Source of the DNA: Liolophura sinensis
Taxonomy: Eukaryota; Mollusca; Polyplacophora; Chitonida; Chitonidae
DNA: 64,000 nucleotides
NCBI RefSeq assembly: GCF_032854445.1
Contig: NC_088305.1
Location: 17,781,717 to 17,845,716, forward strand
Direction of reading: 5' to 3'
In this document: positions 9,979 to 22,820 of the stretch, piece by piece
How positions within the stretch are numbered: position 1 is the first letter of the stretch
How the letters are laid out: every line of letters begins with the position of its first letter
The notes under the pieces: generated by a model
Database searches by the model: none
The model's input: only the letters and a program-made list of their open reading frames with translations
What the model was told of the DNA's origin: nothing
Program-made: the position numbers and the translations under genes

Positions 9979-11009
9979 GATATATTTCCATTAGTGAAGT
10001 AATATATATAAACTGTGTAGACGTGTTGTAAGTATATACATTGGAAAAGCAAAATAAGCTTTATGTTTACAATAATTTTTGTATTTAAAGCCATAAACAG
10101 GCAGAGCTTGAATACGCCGTTCCCTGGAAGAACTGAAGGAGAAACAGAAGCACGGCCGAGTGTTTAAAATTTCATACAGGTTAGTTATGCATGCATGAAA
10201 AGTTTTGTGCCAGTAAATCTATAATGTCAACTCATACAATGCCACTGGTGAAAAAAAAATGGTGATCGATAAAACACGGCATTTTGTCAACACGCGCAGG
10301 ATTCGAACCTGCCTTCTCTCTGATAAATGTCCCCCTCTCATGCCTGTTCTCTGTACATGCTGATAATACCGATAAATAGACTGTGGACGAAAACAAAAGA
10401 CGAGCTTAACTGTATATTTAGAGCTAAATGGAAGGAGAGAAATTAGTTGAAGGTTTGCAAATAGAGAATAATTCTCAGTAATTGGGCTTTACTTTCACGA
10501 GTTTCTCAAGAATGAATAAGGCGAGCTACGAATAGGCATGTTGGATGAAAATCGGATCTATTGCCAGTTTACTTCAATCATGGTTTTACTGGTATAAGTT
10601 CGAGTGAACTTTCGTGTAGGTAACGTTATCATTTCAGAAACATCAATGTGTCGAAGCTATTCTCAGAATCAGTGTATTAAGGCAGAATGAGTGCTTGCGA
10701 ATGAAAAGCCATTTATCATAGACTTACGAAGTACATAGAACCAAGAATGACGCCGGTTGTCGCGTAATTTATTCGCCCTTTTTCACAAATCAATTTGGAA
10801 ATCATATACAAATCTTCCCAAGCATTTCACAACTTGTGAATTTATCTCTTGCTAAAATCGAACTATCTATAACTCGCGGTTCCAGTGGATAGTTTTTTGG
10901 GTTAAGGAAATTAAGGGCAAAGAAAAAAAAGTCCACATTTCCAAAATAAGTGAAAAGAATTTCTATTAATAATGTTTTCTGATTAGTATGCAGAATTCTA
11001 GATTGTTAT
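9979..11009 (+). repeat. Unit 3 upstream 5' block
   Basis: Repeated upstream block without a gene. 10296-10312 contains a tRNA T-arm-like stem and loop on the minus strand (GCAGG TTCGAAT CCTGC) with no matching 5' half. The end of the block flows into the promoter. Confidence 0.65.
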
Positions 11010-11107
11010 CCGATTGGGTAGAGTATAAAAGCATGTAGGAACTGTTTCTGGTAGAATCATTCCAGTGGCCGCTGTCTCTACCCACACAGAACTAGTCCTA
11101 CATCCAG
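11010..11107 (+). promoter_or_regulatory. Copy 3 promoter (ATTGG type) and exon 1
   Basis: TATAAAAG at 11024-11031, preceded closely by ATTGG at 11013-11017 (inverted CCAAT). Non-coding exon 1 ends at 11107 before GTAAGATT. Intron 1 is 11108-11858. Confidence 0.7.
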
Positions 11108-11874
11108 GTAAGATTAGTATCCGTATAATCTAATAATTTCATGTTATGGTACCACTGGTAAATGGATACTTCCTGTTGTACAGTCACACCATATACGTGT
11201 ACATCAATGGATGGAGCATGTGAGATATATGCTGTAGTAAGGTGTAAAACACCCAGTAAAATGGACACATAAACGTAGATATAACATAGCAAAAAAAAAA
11301 CAACTGAATAGCATATGAAAGAAGGCCTTTCTTGTATCGGAATTTATACATTTTTGCCTTTATGTTAATGTCTGAAAAGCTTTTTAATGTCACTGAATAT
11401 TAAATTTGATCACAAGAAAACATTTTGAGTAACTGCACATCATTGACGTCTATTAAATTGTGTTTAACATGAACTTTTTACTTAATTAAGCTTACGCAAT
11501 GTGCTAGTTGACGTGTAATTTGCCACTATGTAGTCATTTACATGAACAGTTATCATAAAACCTCAACTGACAAGGGACAAATCAACAAGGGACCTTATTT
11601 CACCTGTTACGTTCAACTATTTGGCATCTATCACACTGCCGGCGCTGATCTGGATTTACTCTCCATGCTGTACGTTTGTAATAATATAATACTCTGATCA
11701 ATCAAATAAATAAATAAATCAATATTTCGATATATCAACAGATAAAATACGAATGATTTCAAACTTAAAGCGACATTTGAGCGGTCCCACTGATTATTTA
11801 CTGGAAAATGTATTTGTTTAATTTATCACGTTTTTTATTTACCCTTTTTTGTTTTTAGTTTCCAGACTTTCATA

Positions 11875-12618
11875 ATGGCCACTGTAGCCAAAGTGCTTCT
11901 ATTGGCTCTCGTTGCTGTCAACGTTTACAGCAGACCGTCGGAAAACAAATGGAAAAGTGAGTAAGAGGACTGTGAACATTTTGTGCAGTTATCCACACGT
12001 AAAGTTCGCGTACAATGGGACAGCCGCCATCGTATAAGTGAAATGTTACTGCGTAATACACCAATCAAATAAATAAATGAATAAAAATCACATAATCATC
12101 AATAATCAACGTACAAAACTTGCAAAGCGACAATTTTTATCAATTTTTAAGTTTGTGTCATTTCTCCTGGGCTATACCGCTTCCTAGTAGGCCTATCACA
12201 ATGATCGACGCTGTCGAATGCGTGAAACATCCAACATCAGCTATAGAAATAAATAAAAAAACATATATGAAAAGCGTTTATCACATTATTTTATGTGTTG
12301 TTTGTTTATGTTTCAGTCCCATGTGACGGTTATTATGAGGCCCTAGAAGTGATATGTGGTGGAGAGTCGGGCGGGGTATGGCCAGCAACGAGAGCTCGAC
12401 GTGACCCCAATGTTACAACATCTGACGTTCGCGTCGATAGGACGAAAAGAAGTGGTTCAAGTCAGGAGTGTTCTTTTGACTACCCGATTTGCTCTGTGGG
12501 ACTGAAGGAGAGGCTGTGTAGCGGTGCCTGTGAGGGATATTACTCCTACTACGGCAGCGCTCTCACGGTTGACGACCCTTGTCTCGGGTTGTTCACAGTC
12601 GTTCTATGTAAGTCATGA
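11875..12618 (+). CDS. Copy 3: secreted 8-cysteine propeptide, GGVWPA variant
   Basis: Joins 11875-11956 and 12317-12618; 127 aa. Relative to copy 2 it has one extra residue and a changed stretch after the first furin-side glycines (GGVWPATRARR), Pro for Ala after RARR, SGSSQ before the third cysteine, Ala in C-x-G-x-C, and DDPCLG for DYPCHG near the end. The signal peptide has Ala in place of Pro5. All eight cysteines and both RxxR sites are kept. The nearest relative is copy 9, six units away, not its neighbours. AATAAA is at 12823-12828. Intron 2 (11957-12316) keeps the SINE tail relic. Confidence 0.85.
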
Positions 12619-12889
12619 AGATACCTAATCTTTCAAAGTTTGACATTATGATGACGTGAGACTATACAGACTTTTAGAAAATGGCTTTTCGCCTTCTTGC
12701 GGCTTACATAACATTTATTTGAGGTTTGGAATGATGATTCCATATCTGAATTGTTTTTCTTTGTGAACAGTTTTTTCATGTAAGCTATTTATTGCCTTAT
12801 TTATTTATTTATCCAGTGTGATAATAAAGAAACATTGTTCATCCTCAGTGTTGTGAATTTGGTGTTGTATTAGAAGCAGAAATAATCTG

Positions 12890-15048
12890 AAAACTGAAAG
12901 TAATTGCACAATCCTATCTAGTGTAAAAAGGAGATCCCAAGCTATTTTATCTTGACACTAAATTTTCTCTACACTGTAAAAATTAGTACTGTTATTTTAC
13001 AGCATAAAGTGCTTTTAACTGTGCATTTACAGCACCCCTTGTTGGTCTATTGACTGTAGGAATACAAAGATATTTACTACAAATTTTCAGCAGAACCAAG
13101 TGAAATTTAACAGAATGTGTTTTTTTGGATTCACAGCACTTTGTAAAACAAAAATAAAGCACTGGTTCCAGACTCGGAATCTCAGTATGTTTGTCTGCAC
13201 TCATACAGTGCTCTGTTGTAAATGTACACCATGTATTATGCAGAGCTACATTGAATGCCAGTGAAGAGCTACGACGTCTCTGGATGTAAAGTAACACTTC
13301 ACAGCTGTTAAATTACAGACAAGTATGCAGTAGGCCCACACTGAAAACTGCTACTTTTATACACCAACCATAGGTGTATAGTTACTACCCCTGCTGTCAT
13401 ACTACAGTGTCATTAACTTTAAATTTATACTGATTACAGCTGTAATTTCACAGTAATAAATGAATAAAACTACACTGGAAAAGCTGGAACTGGTGTAAAT
13501 GTACATCCAAAACTGGTGGCAATAGTGTGACCAGTGCATTGCACTGTATATGTAAGCCATTAAACTGTTATTTTTAACTATACATTAATAGTATGGCAAT
13601 TTTGTATATTTACACACATTACACACAACTTTGTTTGGAAAAGTGGCCCACAAAATTAGAATGAATGACTGGTGTTCCCGCCATATGAAGATTGTTTCAT
13701 CCATAAGAAGGGAACTGAAGTAAAAATACATACTTTGATAAACGGACAGACTTTCTCTAATATTTTCCGTAATCAAAGGATATTTTTTATGAAGTTTGGT
13801 CCATGTCTTCTCAGTCTGCGGCTTTTCTTTATATCGCATACCTGCAGGATATGTGCCGCCGTTACGTTACAAGAGTCAAGGGTTTTTCTTCTGTTTCCGT
13901 CGTTATAAATGATCAGAATCGATTCCGTAGGAATCAAGCTATCGGTGTGCAGTTTGTCAGGCTCAGCACTGGGGATCTACTTTAACTTGAAAGTGGCTCT
14001 GTGTGTGTGTTTGTGTGAAAATTGATATGAATATTGAATTATTGATTTATTTGTTTAGTTGATTAGAGATTAACATTTGATTAAAGGCGTACAACACACA
14101 AAGTAAATCCAGAGACTGTCTACAGTGTGATAGATGGGAAATGATCACACGTAACCGGTGAAATACGGCTTCTTTTCAGTTCACCTTAGTTAGCATTTTA
14201 TTCTAACTGTTCATGCAAAACTTCAAACGTTGCAATTTACACGCCTCACCCCAAATCCCCCCCACCCCCTCCCCCGTAGCACAATGGCTTTATCAAAATT
14301 AGGTAAAAGTGCACTGATATTAATTGCATTTTAATAAAGGTCACTTGTCTAGAATTACTCGAAATTTTGTGTTATCATCACATTTAACATACAATAAAAT
14401 TCAAAATAATGGAATAGTACCAGACGTCGTGAATGCTTAGTGCACCAGCACAATCTTGGTTTGTGAGGGAATACAATATCATTAAGACGTACAGCACTGA
14501 GATAAAAGATGGAGACGTGACGACAGCGTGATAGCTCGCAGAGTCATAGCATCCAATCGCCATTTGAAACTTGTAGTCTGTAGATAATGTCTACATCGAT
14601 TGCACACATAGCCCTACGTATCTCTGTCGAGCGATGATTTTGGAAACTGTTCATTAGAGTACCAAGCTGGTGAATAGTTGTGATGTACTCCCCGGTCCCG
14701 TGTTAAACGGAATTAGATACAATTACGAAGTACTTTTTTGAGAGAGCCCTTTATTCGGTATCTAGATTCCTGATCAGGACGGTCCTTATTAGTTGACGGC
14801 TGGTGTACGAATTTCTGTTTTGACGCACAGATTTAGAAAGTGACTATTTACAACAAATAAATAAGAACGACTGGACACTAATGCAGAGGAAGCGTAGAAT
14901 GTTCTATATTGTGAAGCGTTTAACGTCGATTTGTAAACACATTCCAGCAGATGTTCTTAGATGCTGGATAAAACATACAGGTCACCATTCACAACCAAAA
15001 ACGAGTGCTATTCCTGATCTTGCAACATTCTCAGATAAAAAAAGCAGT
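12890..15048 (+). repeat. Unit 3 intergenic 3' block
   Basis: Single TACAG-rich segment, short TG run near 14000, C-rich tract at about 14242-14277. No gene seen; the frame 14881-15168 is half derived from the SINE. Confidence 0.7.
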
Positions 15049-15241
15049 GGGGCCTACGTGACTCAGGCGGTTAGCGCGCTAGCGCCGCGTAATGACCCAG
15101 AAGCCTCTCACCAATGCGGTCGCTGTGAGTTCAAGTCCAGCTCATGCTGGCTTCCTCTCCGGCCCTAAGTGGGAAGGTCTGACAGCAACCTGCGAATGGT
15201 GGTGGGTTTCCCCCGTTCACAGCCCGTTTTCCTCCCACCAT
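15049..15241 (+). mobile_element. SINE, forward member of inverted pair
   Basis: Same truncation point (CCTCCCACCAT) and same flanks as in unit 2, so the pair was present before the units multiplied. Confidence 0.85.
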
Positions 15242-15506
15242 ATTATTTATTTATTTGATTGGTGTTTTATGCCATACTCAAGAATGTTTCACTTATGCGA
15301 CGGCGGTCAGCTTTATGGTTGGCGGAAACCGGGCACAGCCTGGTGGTAACCAACGACCTTTCGCAGGCTACTGGCAGACGTTCCCCCTACGGTCGAAGAG
15401 GAAGCCAGCAAGACCTGGACTTGAACTCACAGCGACTGCATTGGTGAGAGGCATCTGGGTCTTTACGCTGCACGAGCGCGCTAACCAAATGAGCCGCAGG
15501 GGGTCC
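15242..15506 (-). mobile_element. SINE, reverse member of inverted pair
   Basis: A-tail abuts the forward SINE; head ends at GCAGGGGGTCC. Confidence 0.85.
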
Positions 15507-16289
15507 AGATGTATTTCCATCAGTGAAGGAATATTTATAAACTGTGTAAACGTGTTGTAAGTATATACATTGCAAAAGCAAAATAGGCTTTATGTTTACA
15601 ATAATTTTTGTATTTAAAGCCATAAACAGGCAGAGCTTGAACACGCCGTTCCCTGGAAGAATTGAAGGAGAATCGGAAGCACGGCCGAGTGTTTAAAATT
15701 TCATACAGGTTAGTTATGCATGCATGAAAAGTTTTGTGAAAGTAAATCTATAATGTCAACTCATACAATGCCACTGGTGAAAAAAAAATGGTGATCGATA
15801 AAACACGGCATTTAGTCAACACGAGCAGGATTCGAACCTGCCTTCTCTCTGATAAATGTCCCCCTCTCATGCCTGTTCTCTGTACATGCTTATAATACCG
15901 ATAAATAAACTGTGGACGAAAACAAAAGACGAGCTTAACTGTATATTTAGAGCTAAATGGAAGGAGAGCAATTAGTTGAAGCTTTGCACATAGAGAATAA
16001 TTCTCAGTAATTGGGCTTTACTTTCACGAGTTTCTCAAGAATGAATAAGGCGAGCTACGAATAGGCATGTCGGATGAAAATCGGATCTATTGCCAGTTTA
16101 CTTCAATCATGGTTTTACTAATCTTCCCGAACATTTCACAACTTGTGAATGTATCTCTTGCTAAAATCGAACTATCTGAAATTCGCGGTTCCAGTGGATA
16201 GTTTTTTGGGTTAAGGAAATTAAGGGCAAAGAAGAAAAGTCCACATTTCCAAAATAAGTGAAAATAATTTCTATTAATAATGTTTTCTG
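15507..16289 (+). repeat. Unit 4 upstream 5' block, internally deleted
   Basis: Starts like the other 5' blocks, with the tRNA T-arm-like relic at 15825-15841. Several hundred bases are missing at about 16120, where GGTTTTACT jumps directly to AATCTTCCCGAACATTTC. Confidence 0.65.
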
Positions 16290-16354
16290 ATTAGTATTAG
16301 TAATCATTCCAGTGGCCGCTGTCTCTACCCACACAGAACTAGTCCTACATCCAA
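16290..16354 (+). promoter_or_regulatory. Copy 4: defective promoter (TATA deleted) and exon 1 remnant
   Basis: Compared with copy 3, about 60 bp between GATTAGTAT and AATCATTCCAGTGG is missing (junction near 16300). The deletion removes the TATA box and the start of exon 1. The donor context also changed from CAG to CAA before GTAAGA at 16355. Expression from the normal start looks unlikely. Confidence 0.75.
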
Positions 16355-17120
16355 GTAAGATTAATGTATGTATAGTCTAATAATTTCATGTTATAGTGCC
16401 TTTAGCAAGTGGATACTTCCTGTTGTACAGTCACACCATATACGTGTACATCAATGGATAGAGCATGTGAGATAGATGCTGTAGTACGGTGTAAAACACC
16501 CAGTAAAATAGACACATAAACGTAGACATAACGTAGTAAAAAAACTGAACAACATATGAAAGAAGACTTTTCTTGTATGGGAATTTATACATTTTTGCTT
16601 TTATGTTAATGTCTGAGAAGCCTTTTAATGTCATTGTATGTTAAATTTGATCACAAGAAAACATTTTGAGTAACTGCAGATCAGTGACGTCTCTTAAATT
16701 GTGTTTAACATGAACTTTTTACTTAATTAAGTTTACGCAATGTGCTAGTTGACGTGTAATTTGCCACAATTTAGTTATTTACGTGAATAGTTATCATAAA
16801 ACCTCAACTGAAGCAAATGAACAAGGGACCTTATTTCACCTGTTACGTTCAACTATTTGGCATCTATCACACTGCCAGCGCTGATCTGGATTTACTCTCC
16901 ATGCTGTACGTTTGTAATAATATAATACTGTAATCAATCAAATAAATAAATAAATCAATATTTCGATATATCAACAGATAAAATACGAATGATTTCAAAC
17001 TTAAAGCAACATTTAAGACATTTGAGCAGTCCCAGTGATTGTTTACTGGAAAATGTATTTTTTTTAATTGATCACGTTTTTCATTTACCCTTTTTTATTT
17101 TAAGTTTCCAGACTTTCATA

Positions 17121-17856
17121 ATGGCCACTGTACCCAAAGTGCTTCTATTGGCTCTCGTTGCTGTCAACGTTTACAGCAGACCCTCGGAAAACAAATGGAA
17201 AAGTGAGTAAGAGGACTGTGAAGATTTTGTGCAGTTATCCACACGTAAAGTTAGCGTACAATGGGACAGCCGCCATCGTATAAGTGAAATGTTACTGCAT
17301 GAAACACCAATCAAATAAATAAAGTATTAAAAATCACATAATCATCAATAGTCAACGTACAAAACGTACAAAACGACAATTTCTATCATTTTGTAAGTTT
17401 GTGTAATTTTCCTTGTGCTATACCGCTTCCTAGCACCACAATGATGGACAGTGTCGAATGCGTTAAACATCCAACATCAGCTATAGAAATAAATAAAAAA
17501 AACATATATGACAAGCGTTTATCACATTATTTTATGTGTTGTTTGTTTATGTTTCAGTTCCATGTGACGGTTATTATGAGGCCCTAGAAGTGATATGTGG
17601 TGGAGAGTCGGGGACAGGGACACCAGCTAGAGCTCGACGTGACGCCAATGTTACAACATCTGACATCCGCGTCGATAGGACGAAAAGAGGTGGTTCATCT
17701 GAGGAGTGTTCTTTTGACTACCCGATTTGCTCTGTGGGACTGAAGGAGAGGCTGTGTAGCGGTACCTGTGAGGGATATTACTCCTACTACGGCAGCACTC
17801 TCACGGTTGACGACCCCTGTCTCGGGTTGTTCACAGTCGTTCTATGTAAGTCATGA
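17121..17856 (+). CDS. Copy 4: intact reading frame behind a deleted promoter
   Basis: Joins 17121-17202 and 17558-17856; 126 aa with all cysteines and both furin-type sites. Differences from copy 2: GTGTPA before RARR, Ile for Val in the linker, and the DDPCLG ending shared with copies 3 and 8. The exon junction codon is ATT, still Ile. AATAAA is at 18089-18094. Because the coding part is undamaged while the promoter is gone, it may be a recently silenced gene or may use another start (inference). Confidence 0.8.
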
Positions 17857-18149
17857 AGATACCTAGTCTTTCAAAGTTTGACGATATGATGACGTGAGAC
17901 TATACAGACTTTAAGAAAATGGGTTTCCCCCGTCTTGTTGGTGTAAAAACCTATAAAAGAATGGGGCTCACAGAACATTTATTTGAGGTTTGGAATGATG
18001 ATTCCATATCTGAATTGTTTTCCTTTGTAAACAGTGTTTTTTCATGTAAGCTATTTATTGCCTTATTTATTTATTTATCCAGTGTGATAATAAAGAAACA
18101 TTGTTCATCCTCAATTTTGTGAATTTGGTGTTGTATTAGAAGTAGAAAT

Positions 18150-20379
18150 AATCTGAAAACTGAAAGTAATTGCACAAGCCCATGTGGTTTTTATAGGAGA
18201 TCCCAAGCGATTTTATCTTGACACTAAATTTTCTCTACACTGTAAAAATTAGTACTGTTATTTTACAGCATAAAGTGCTGCCACTTTTGTGACCAGAGCT
18301 TTTAATTGTGCATTTATAGCACCCCTTGTTGGTCTATTGAATGTAGGAATACAAAGATATTTACTGCAAATTTTCAGCAGAACCTAGTGAAATTTAACAG
18401 AATGTGTTTTTTGGATTCACAGCACATTATAAAAGAAAAATACACTGGTTCCAGATGCGGAATCTCAGTATGTTTGTCTGCACTCATACAGCGCTCTGTT
18501 GTAAATGTACACCATGTATTATGCAAAGCTACATTGAATGCCAGTGAAGAACTACAACGTCTCTAGAAGTAAAGCAACACTTCACAGCTGTTAAATTACA
18601 GACAGGTATGCAGTAGGCCCACATTGAAAACTGTTACTTTTATACATTAATCATAGGTGTATAGTTACTACCCCTGCTGTCATACTACAGTATCCTTAAC
18701 TTTAAATTTATACTGATTACAGCTGTAATTTCACAGTAATCAATGAATAAAACTACACTGGAAAACCTGGAACTGGTGTAAATGTACATCCAAAACTGCT
18801 GGCAATAGTGTGGCCAGTACATTGCACTGTTTACGTACAGCCACTAAACTGTACGTTTTAACTATACAATAATAGCATGGCAATTTGTATATTTACACAC
18901 ATTACACACAACTTTGGTTGGAAAAGTGTCCCACAAAATTAGAATTAATGACTGGTGTTCCCGTCATATGAAGATTGTTTCATCCATAAGAAGGGAACTG
19001 AAGTAAAAATACATACTTTGATAAACGGACAGACTTTCTCTAATATTTTCCGAAATCAAAGGATATTTTTTATGAAGATTGGTCCATGTCTTCTCAATCT
19101 GTGGCTTTTCTTTATATCGCATGCCTGCTGGATATGTGCCGCCGTTACGTCACAAGTCAAGGGTGGCGGGATCGCAGTGAAGAAAATTTTCTGATGTTTT
19201 CTCACGAAAGTCTACCGTTTTCCTTCCGTTTCCCACGTTATAAATGACCTGAATCGATTCCACGGGAATCAAACTATCGGTGTGCAGTTTGTCAGGCCCA
19301 GCGCTGGGGATCTACTTTAACTTAAAAGTGGATATATGTGTGTTTGTGTGAAAATTGATATGAATATTGAATTATTGATTTATTTGTTTAGTTGATTAGA
19401 GATTAACATTTGATTAAAGGCGTACAGCACACAGAGCAAATCCAGAGACTGACTACAGTGTGATAGATGAGAAATGATCACACGTAACCGGTGAAATACG
19501 GCTTCTTTTCAGTTCACCTTAGTTAGCATTTTATTCTAACTGTTCATGCAAAACTTCAAACGTTGCAATTTACACGCCCTACCCCAATCACCCCCACCCC
19601 CACCCCCGTAGCACAATGGCTTTATCAAAATTGGGTAAAAGTGCAGTGATATTAATTGCATTTTCGTAAACCTCACTTGTCGAAATTAGTCGAAATTTTA
19701 TGTTATCTTCACATTTAACATACAATAAAATTCAATATAATGCAATGGGACCAGACCTTGTGAATGCTTAGTGCACCAGCACAATCTTGGTTTGTGAGGG
19801 AATACAATATCATTAAGACGTACAGCGCTGAGATAAAAGATGGAGACGTGACTACAGCGTGATAGCTCGCAGAGTCATAGCATCCAATCGCCATTTGAAA
19901 CTTGTAGTCTGTAGATAATGTCTACATCGATTGCAAAGATGGCCATACGCTTCTCTGTGGGCCGATGATTTTGGAAACTGTTCATTAGAGTACCAAGTTG
20001 ATGAATACTTGTGATATACTCCCCGGTCCAGTGTTAAACGGAATTAGATACAATTACGAAGTACTTTTTTGAGAGAGCCCTTTATTCGGTATCTAGACTG
20101 TTGATCAGGGAGGTCCTTATTAGTTGACGGCTGGTGTACGAATTCCTGTTTTGACGCACAGATTTAGAAATTGACTATTTAAAACAAATAAATAAGAACG
20201 ACTGGATACTAATGCACAGGAAACGTAAAATGTTCTATATTGTGAAGCGTTTAACGTCGATTTGTAAACACTTTCCAGGAGATGTTCTTAGATGCTGGAT
20301 AAAACATACAGGTCACCATTCACAACCAAAAACGAGTGCTATTCCTCATCTTGCTACATTCTCAGATAAAAAAAGCAGT
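18150..20379 (+). repeat. Unit 4 intergenic 3' block
   Basis: Standard block with C-rich tract at about 19577-19608 and only a short TG run. No gene seen. Confidence 0.7.
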
Positions 20380-20572
20380 GGGGCTTACGTGGCTCTGATG
20401 GTTAGCGCGCTAGCGCAGCTTAATGACCCAGAAGCCTCTCACCAATGCGGTCGCTGTGAGTTCAAGTCAAGCTCATGCTGGCTTTCTCTCCGGCCCTAAG
20501 TGGGAATGTCTGACAGCAACCTGCGAATGGTCGTGGGTTTCCCCCGGGCTCAGCTCGTTTTCCTCCCACCAT
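20380..20572 (+). mobile_element. SINE, forward member of inverted pair
   Basis: Same position and truncation as in neighbouring units; the head reads GGGGCTTACGTGGCTCTGATGG, a variant shared with unit 5. Confidence 0.85.
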
Positions 20573-20838
20573 ATTATTTATTTATTTGATTGGTGTTTTA
20601 TGCCATACACAAGAATGTTTCACTTATGCGACTGCGGTCAGCATTATGGTTAGAGGAAAGCGAGCACAGCCTGGTGGTAACCAACGACCTTTCGCAGGTT
20701 ACTGGCAGACCTTCCCACCTACGGTCGAAGAGGAAGCCAGCAAGACCTGCACTTGAACTCACAGCGACTGCTTTGGTGAGAAGGATTTGGGTCATTACGC
20801 TGCACTAGCGTGCTAACCAAATGAGCCGCAGGGGGTCC
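20573..20838 (-). mobile_element. SINE, reverse member of inverted pair
   Basis: A-tail joined to the forward SINE; head at GCAGGGGGTCC. Confidence 0.85.
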
Positions 20839-21959
20839 AGATATATTTCCAGGAGTGAAGTAATATATATAAACTGTGTAGACGTGTTGTAATTATATAC
20901 ATTGCAAAAGCAAAATAAGCTTTATGTTTACAATAATTTTTGTATTTAAAGCCATAAACAGGCAGAGCTTGAACACGCCTTTCCCTGGAAGAATTGTAGG
21001 AGAAACAGAAGCACGGCCGAGTGTTTAAAACTTCATACAGGTTAGTTATGCATGCATTAAAAGTTTTGTGCAAGTAAATCTATAATGTTAACTTATACAA
21101 TGCCACTGGTGAAAAAAAAAATGGTGATCGATAAAACACGGCAATTTGTCAACACGAGCAGGATTCGAACCTGCCTTCTCACTGATAAATGTCCCCCTCT
21201 CATGCCTGTTCTCTGTACATGCTGATAATACCGATGAATAGACTGTGGATGAAAACAAAAGACGAGCTTAACTGTATATTTACATCTAAATGGAAGGAGA
21301 GCAATTAGTTGAAGTTTTGCAAATAGAGAATAATTCTCAGTAATTGGGCTTTACTCTCACGAGTCTCTCAAGAATGAATAAGGCGAGCTACGAATAGGCA
21401 TGTCAGATGAAAATCGGATCTATTGCCAGTTTACTTCAATCATGGTTTTACTGGTATAAGTTCGAGTGAACTTTCGTGTAGATGTTAAAAAGTAAAAAAA
21501 AAATCTCCCAGTATAAGTTAATTAGAATTCGGCGACAACTTCAAAAAGTTCAGATATTTCGGTTGCAATCGTAAAGGTAACGCTATCATTTCAGAAACAT
21601 CCCTGCGTCAAAGCTATTCTTAGAATAAGTGTATTAAGGGAGAATGAGTGCTTGCGAATGAATAGCTAATTATGATAGACTTACGAAGTACATAGAACGA
21701 AGAATGACCCCGGTTGTCGCGTAATTTATTCGCCCTTTCTCACAAATCAATTGGAAATCATATACAAATCTTCCCAAACATTTCACAACTTGTGAATGTA
21801 TCTCTTGCTAAAATCGAACTATCTGAAACTCGCAGTTCCAGTGGATAGTTTTTTGGGTTAAGGAAATTAAGGGCAAAGAAAAAAAGTCCACATTTCCAAA
21901 ATAAGTGAAAATAATTTCTATTAATAATGTTTTCTGATTAGTATGCAGAATTCTAGATT
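20839..21959 (+). repeat. Unit 5 upstream 5' block
   Basis: Full-length 5' block with T-arm-like relic at 21158-21174 and an A-rich insert near 21490-21510 that unit 3 lacks. Confidence 0.65.
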
Positions 21960-22062
21960 GTTATCCTACTCGGTAGAGTATAAAAGCATGTAGGAACTGT
22001 TTCTGGTAGAATCATTTCAGTGGCCGCAGTCTCTACCCGCACAGAACTAGTCCTACATCCAG
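21960..22062 (+). promoter_or_regulatory. Copy 5 promoter and exon 1 (no ATTGG)
   Basis: TATAAAAG at 21979-21986. The upstream sequence reads CCTACTCGG where copies 3 and 9 have CCGATTGGG, so the inverted CCAAT motif is absent. Exon 1 ends at 22062; intron 1 is 22063-22804. Confidence 0.7.
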
Positions 22063-22820
22063 GTAAGATTAGTTTCCGTATAATCTAATAATTTCATGTT
22101 ATAGTGCCTTTAGCAAATGGATACTTCCTGTTGTACAGTCACACCATCTACGTGTACATCAATGGATGGAGCATGTGAGATATATGCTGTAGTACCGTGT
22201 AAAACACCCAATAAAATAGACACATAAACGTAGACATAACGTAGTAAAAAAACTGAATAGCATATGAAAGAAGACTTTTCTTGTATGGGAATTTATAAAT
22301 TTTTGCTTTTATGTTAATGTCTGAGAAGCTTTTTAATGTCATTGTATGTTAAATTTGATCACAAGAAAACATTTTGAGTAACTGCAGATCAGTGACGTCT
22401 ATTAAATTGTGTTTAACATGAACTTTTTACTTAATTAAGCTTACGCAACGTGCTAGTTGACGTGTAATTTGCCACAATTTAGTCATTTACATGATCATTA
22501 AACCTCAACTGAAGCAAATGAACAAGGGACCTTATTTCACCTGTTACATTCAACTATTTGGCATCTATCACACTGCCGGCGCTGCTTTGGATTTACTATC
22601 TATGCTGTACATTTGTAATAATATAATACTCTAATCAAACAAATAAATAAGTAAATCAATATTTCGATATATCAACAGATAAAATACGAATGATTTCAAA
22701 GTTAAACAAACTTTTAAGACCTTTGAGCGGTCCCAGTGATTATTTACTGGAAAATGTATTTGTTTAATTTATCACGTTTTTTATTTACCCTTTTTTGTTT
22801 TAAGTTTCCAGACTTTTATA

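Noticed and set aside
9562-10031. Overlapping frames on both strands across the SINE pairs
   Set aside because: They lie in tRNA-derived SINE sequence and recur only because the SINE recurs.
10296-10312. Possible tRNA gene
   Set aside because: Only a T-arm is present; no acceptor 5' strand, D-arm or anticodon arm could be matched.
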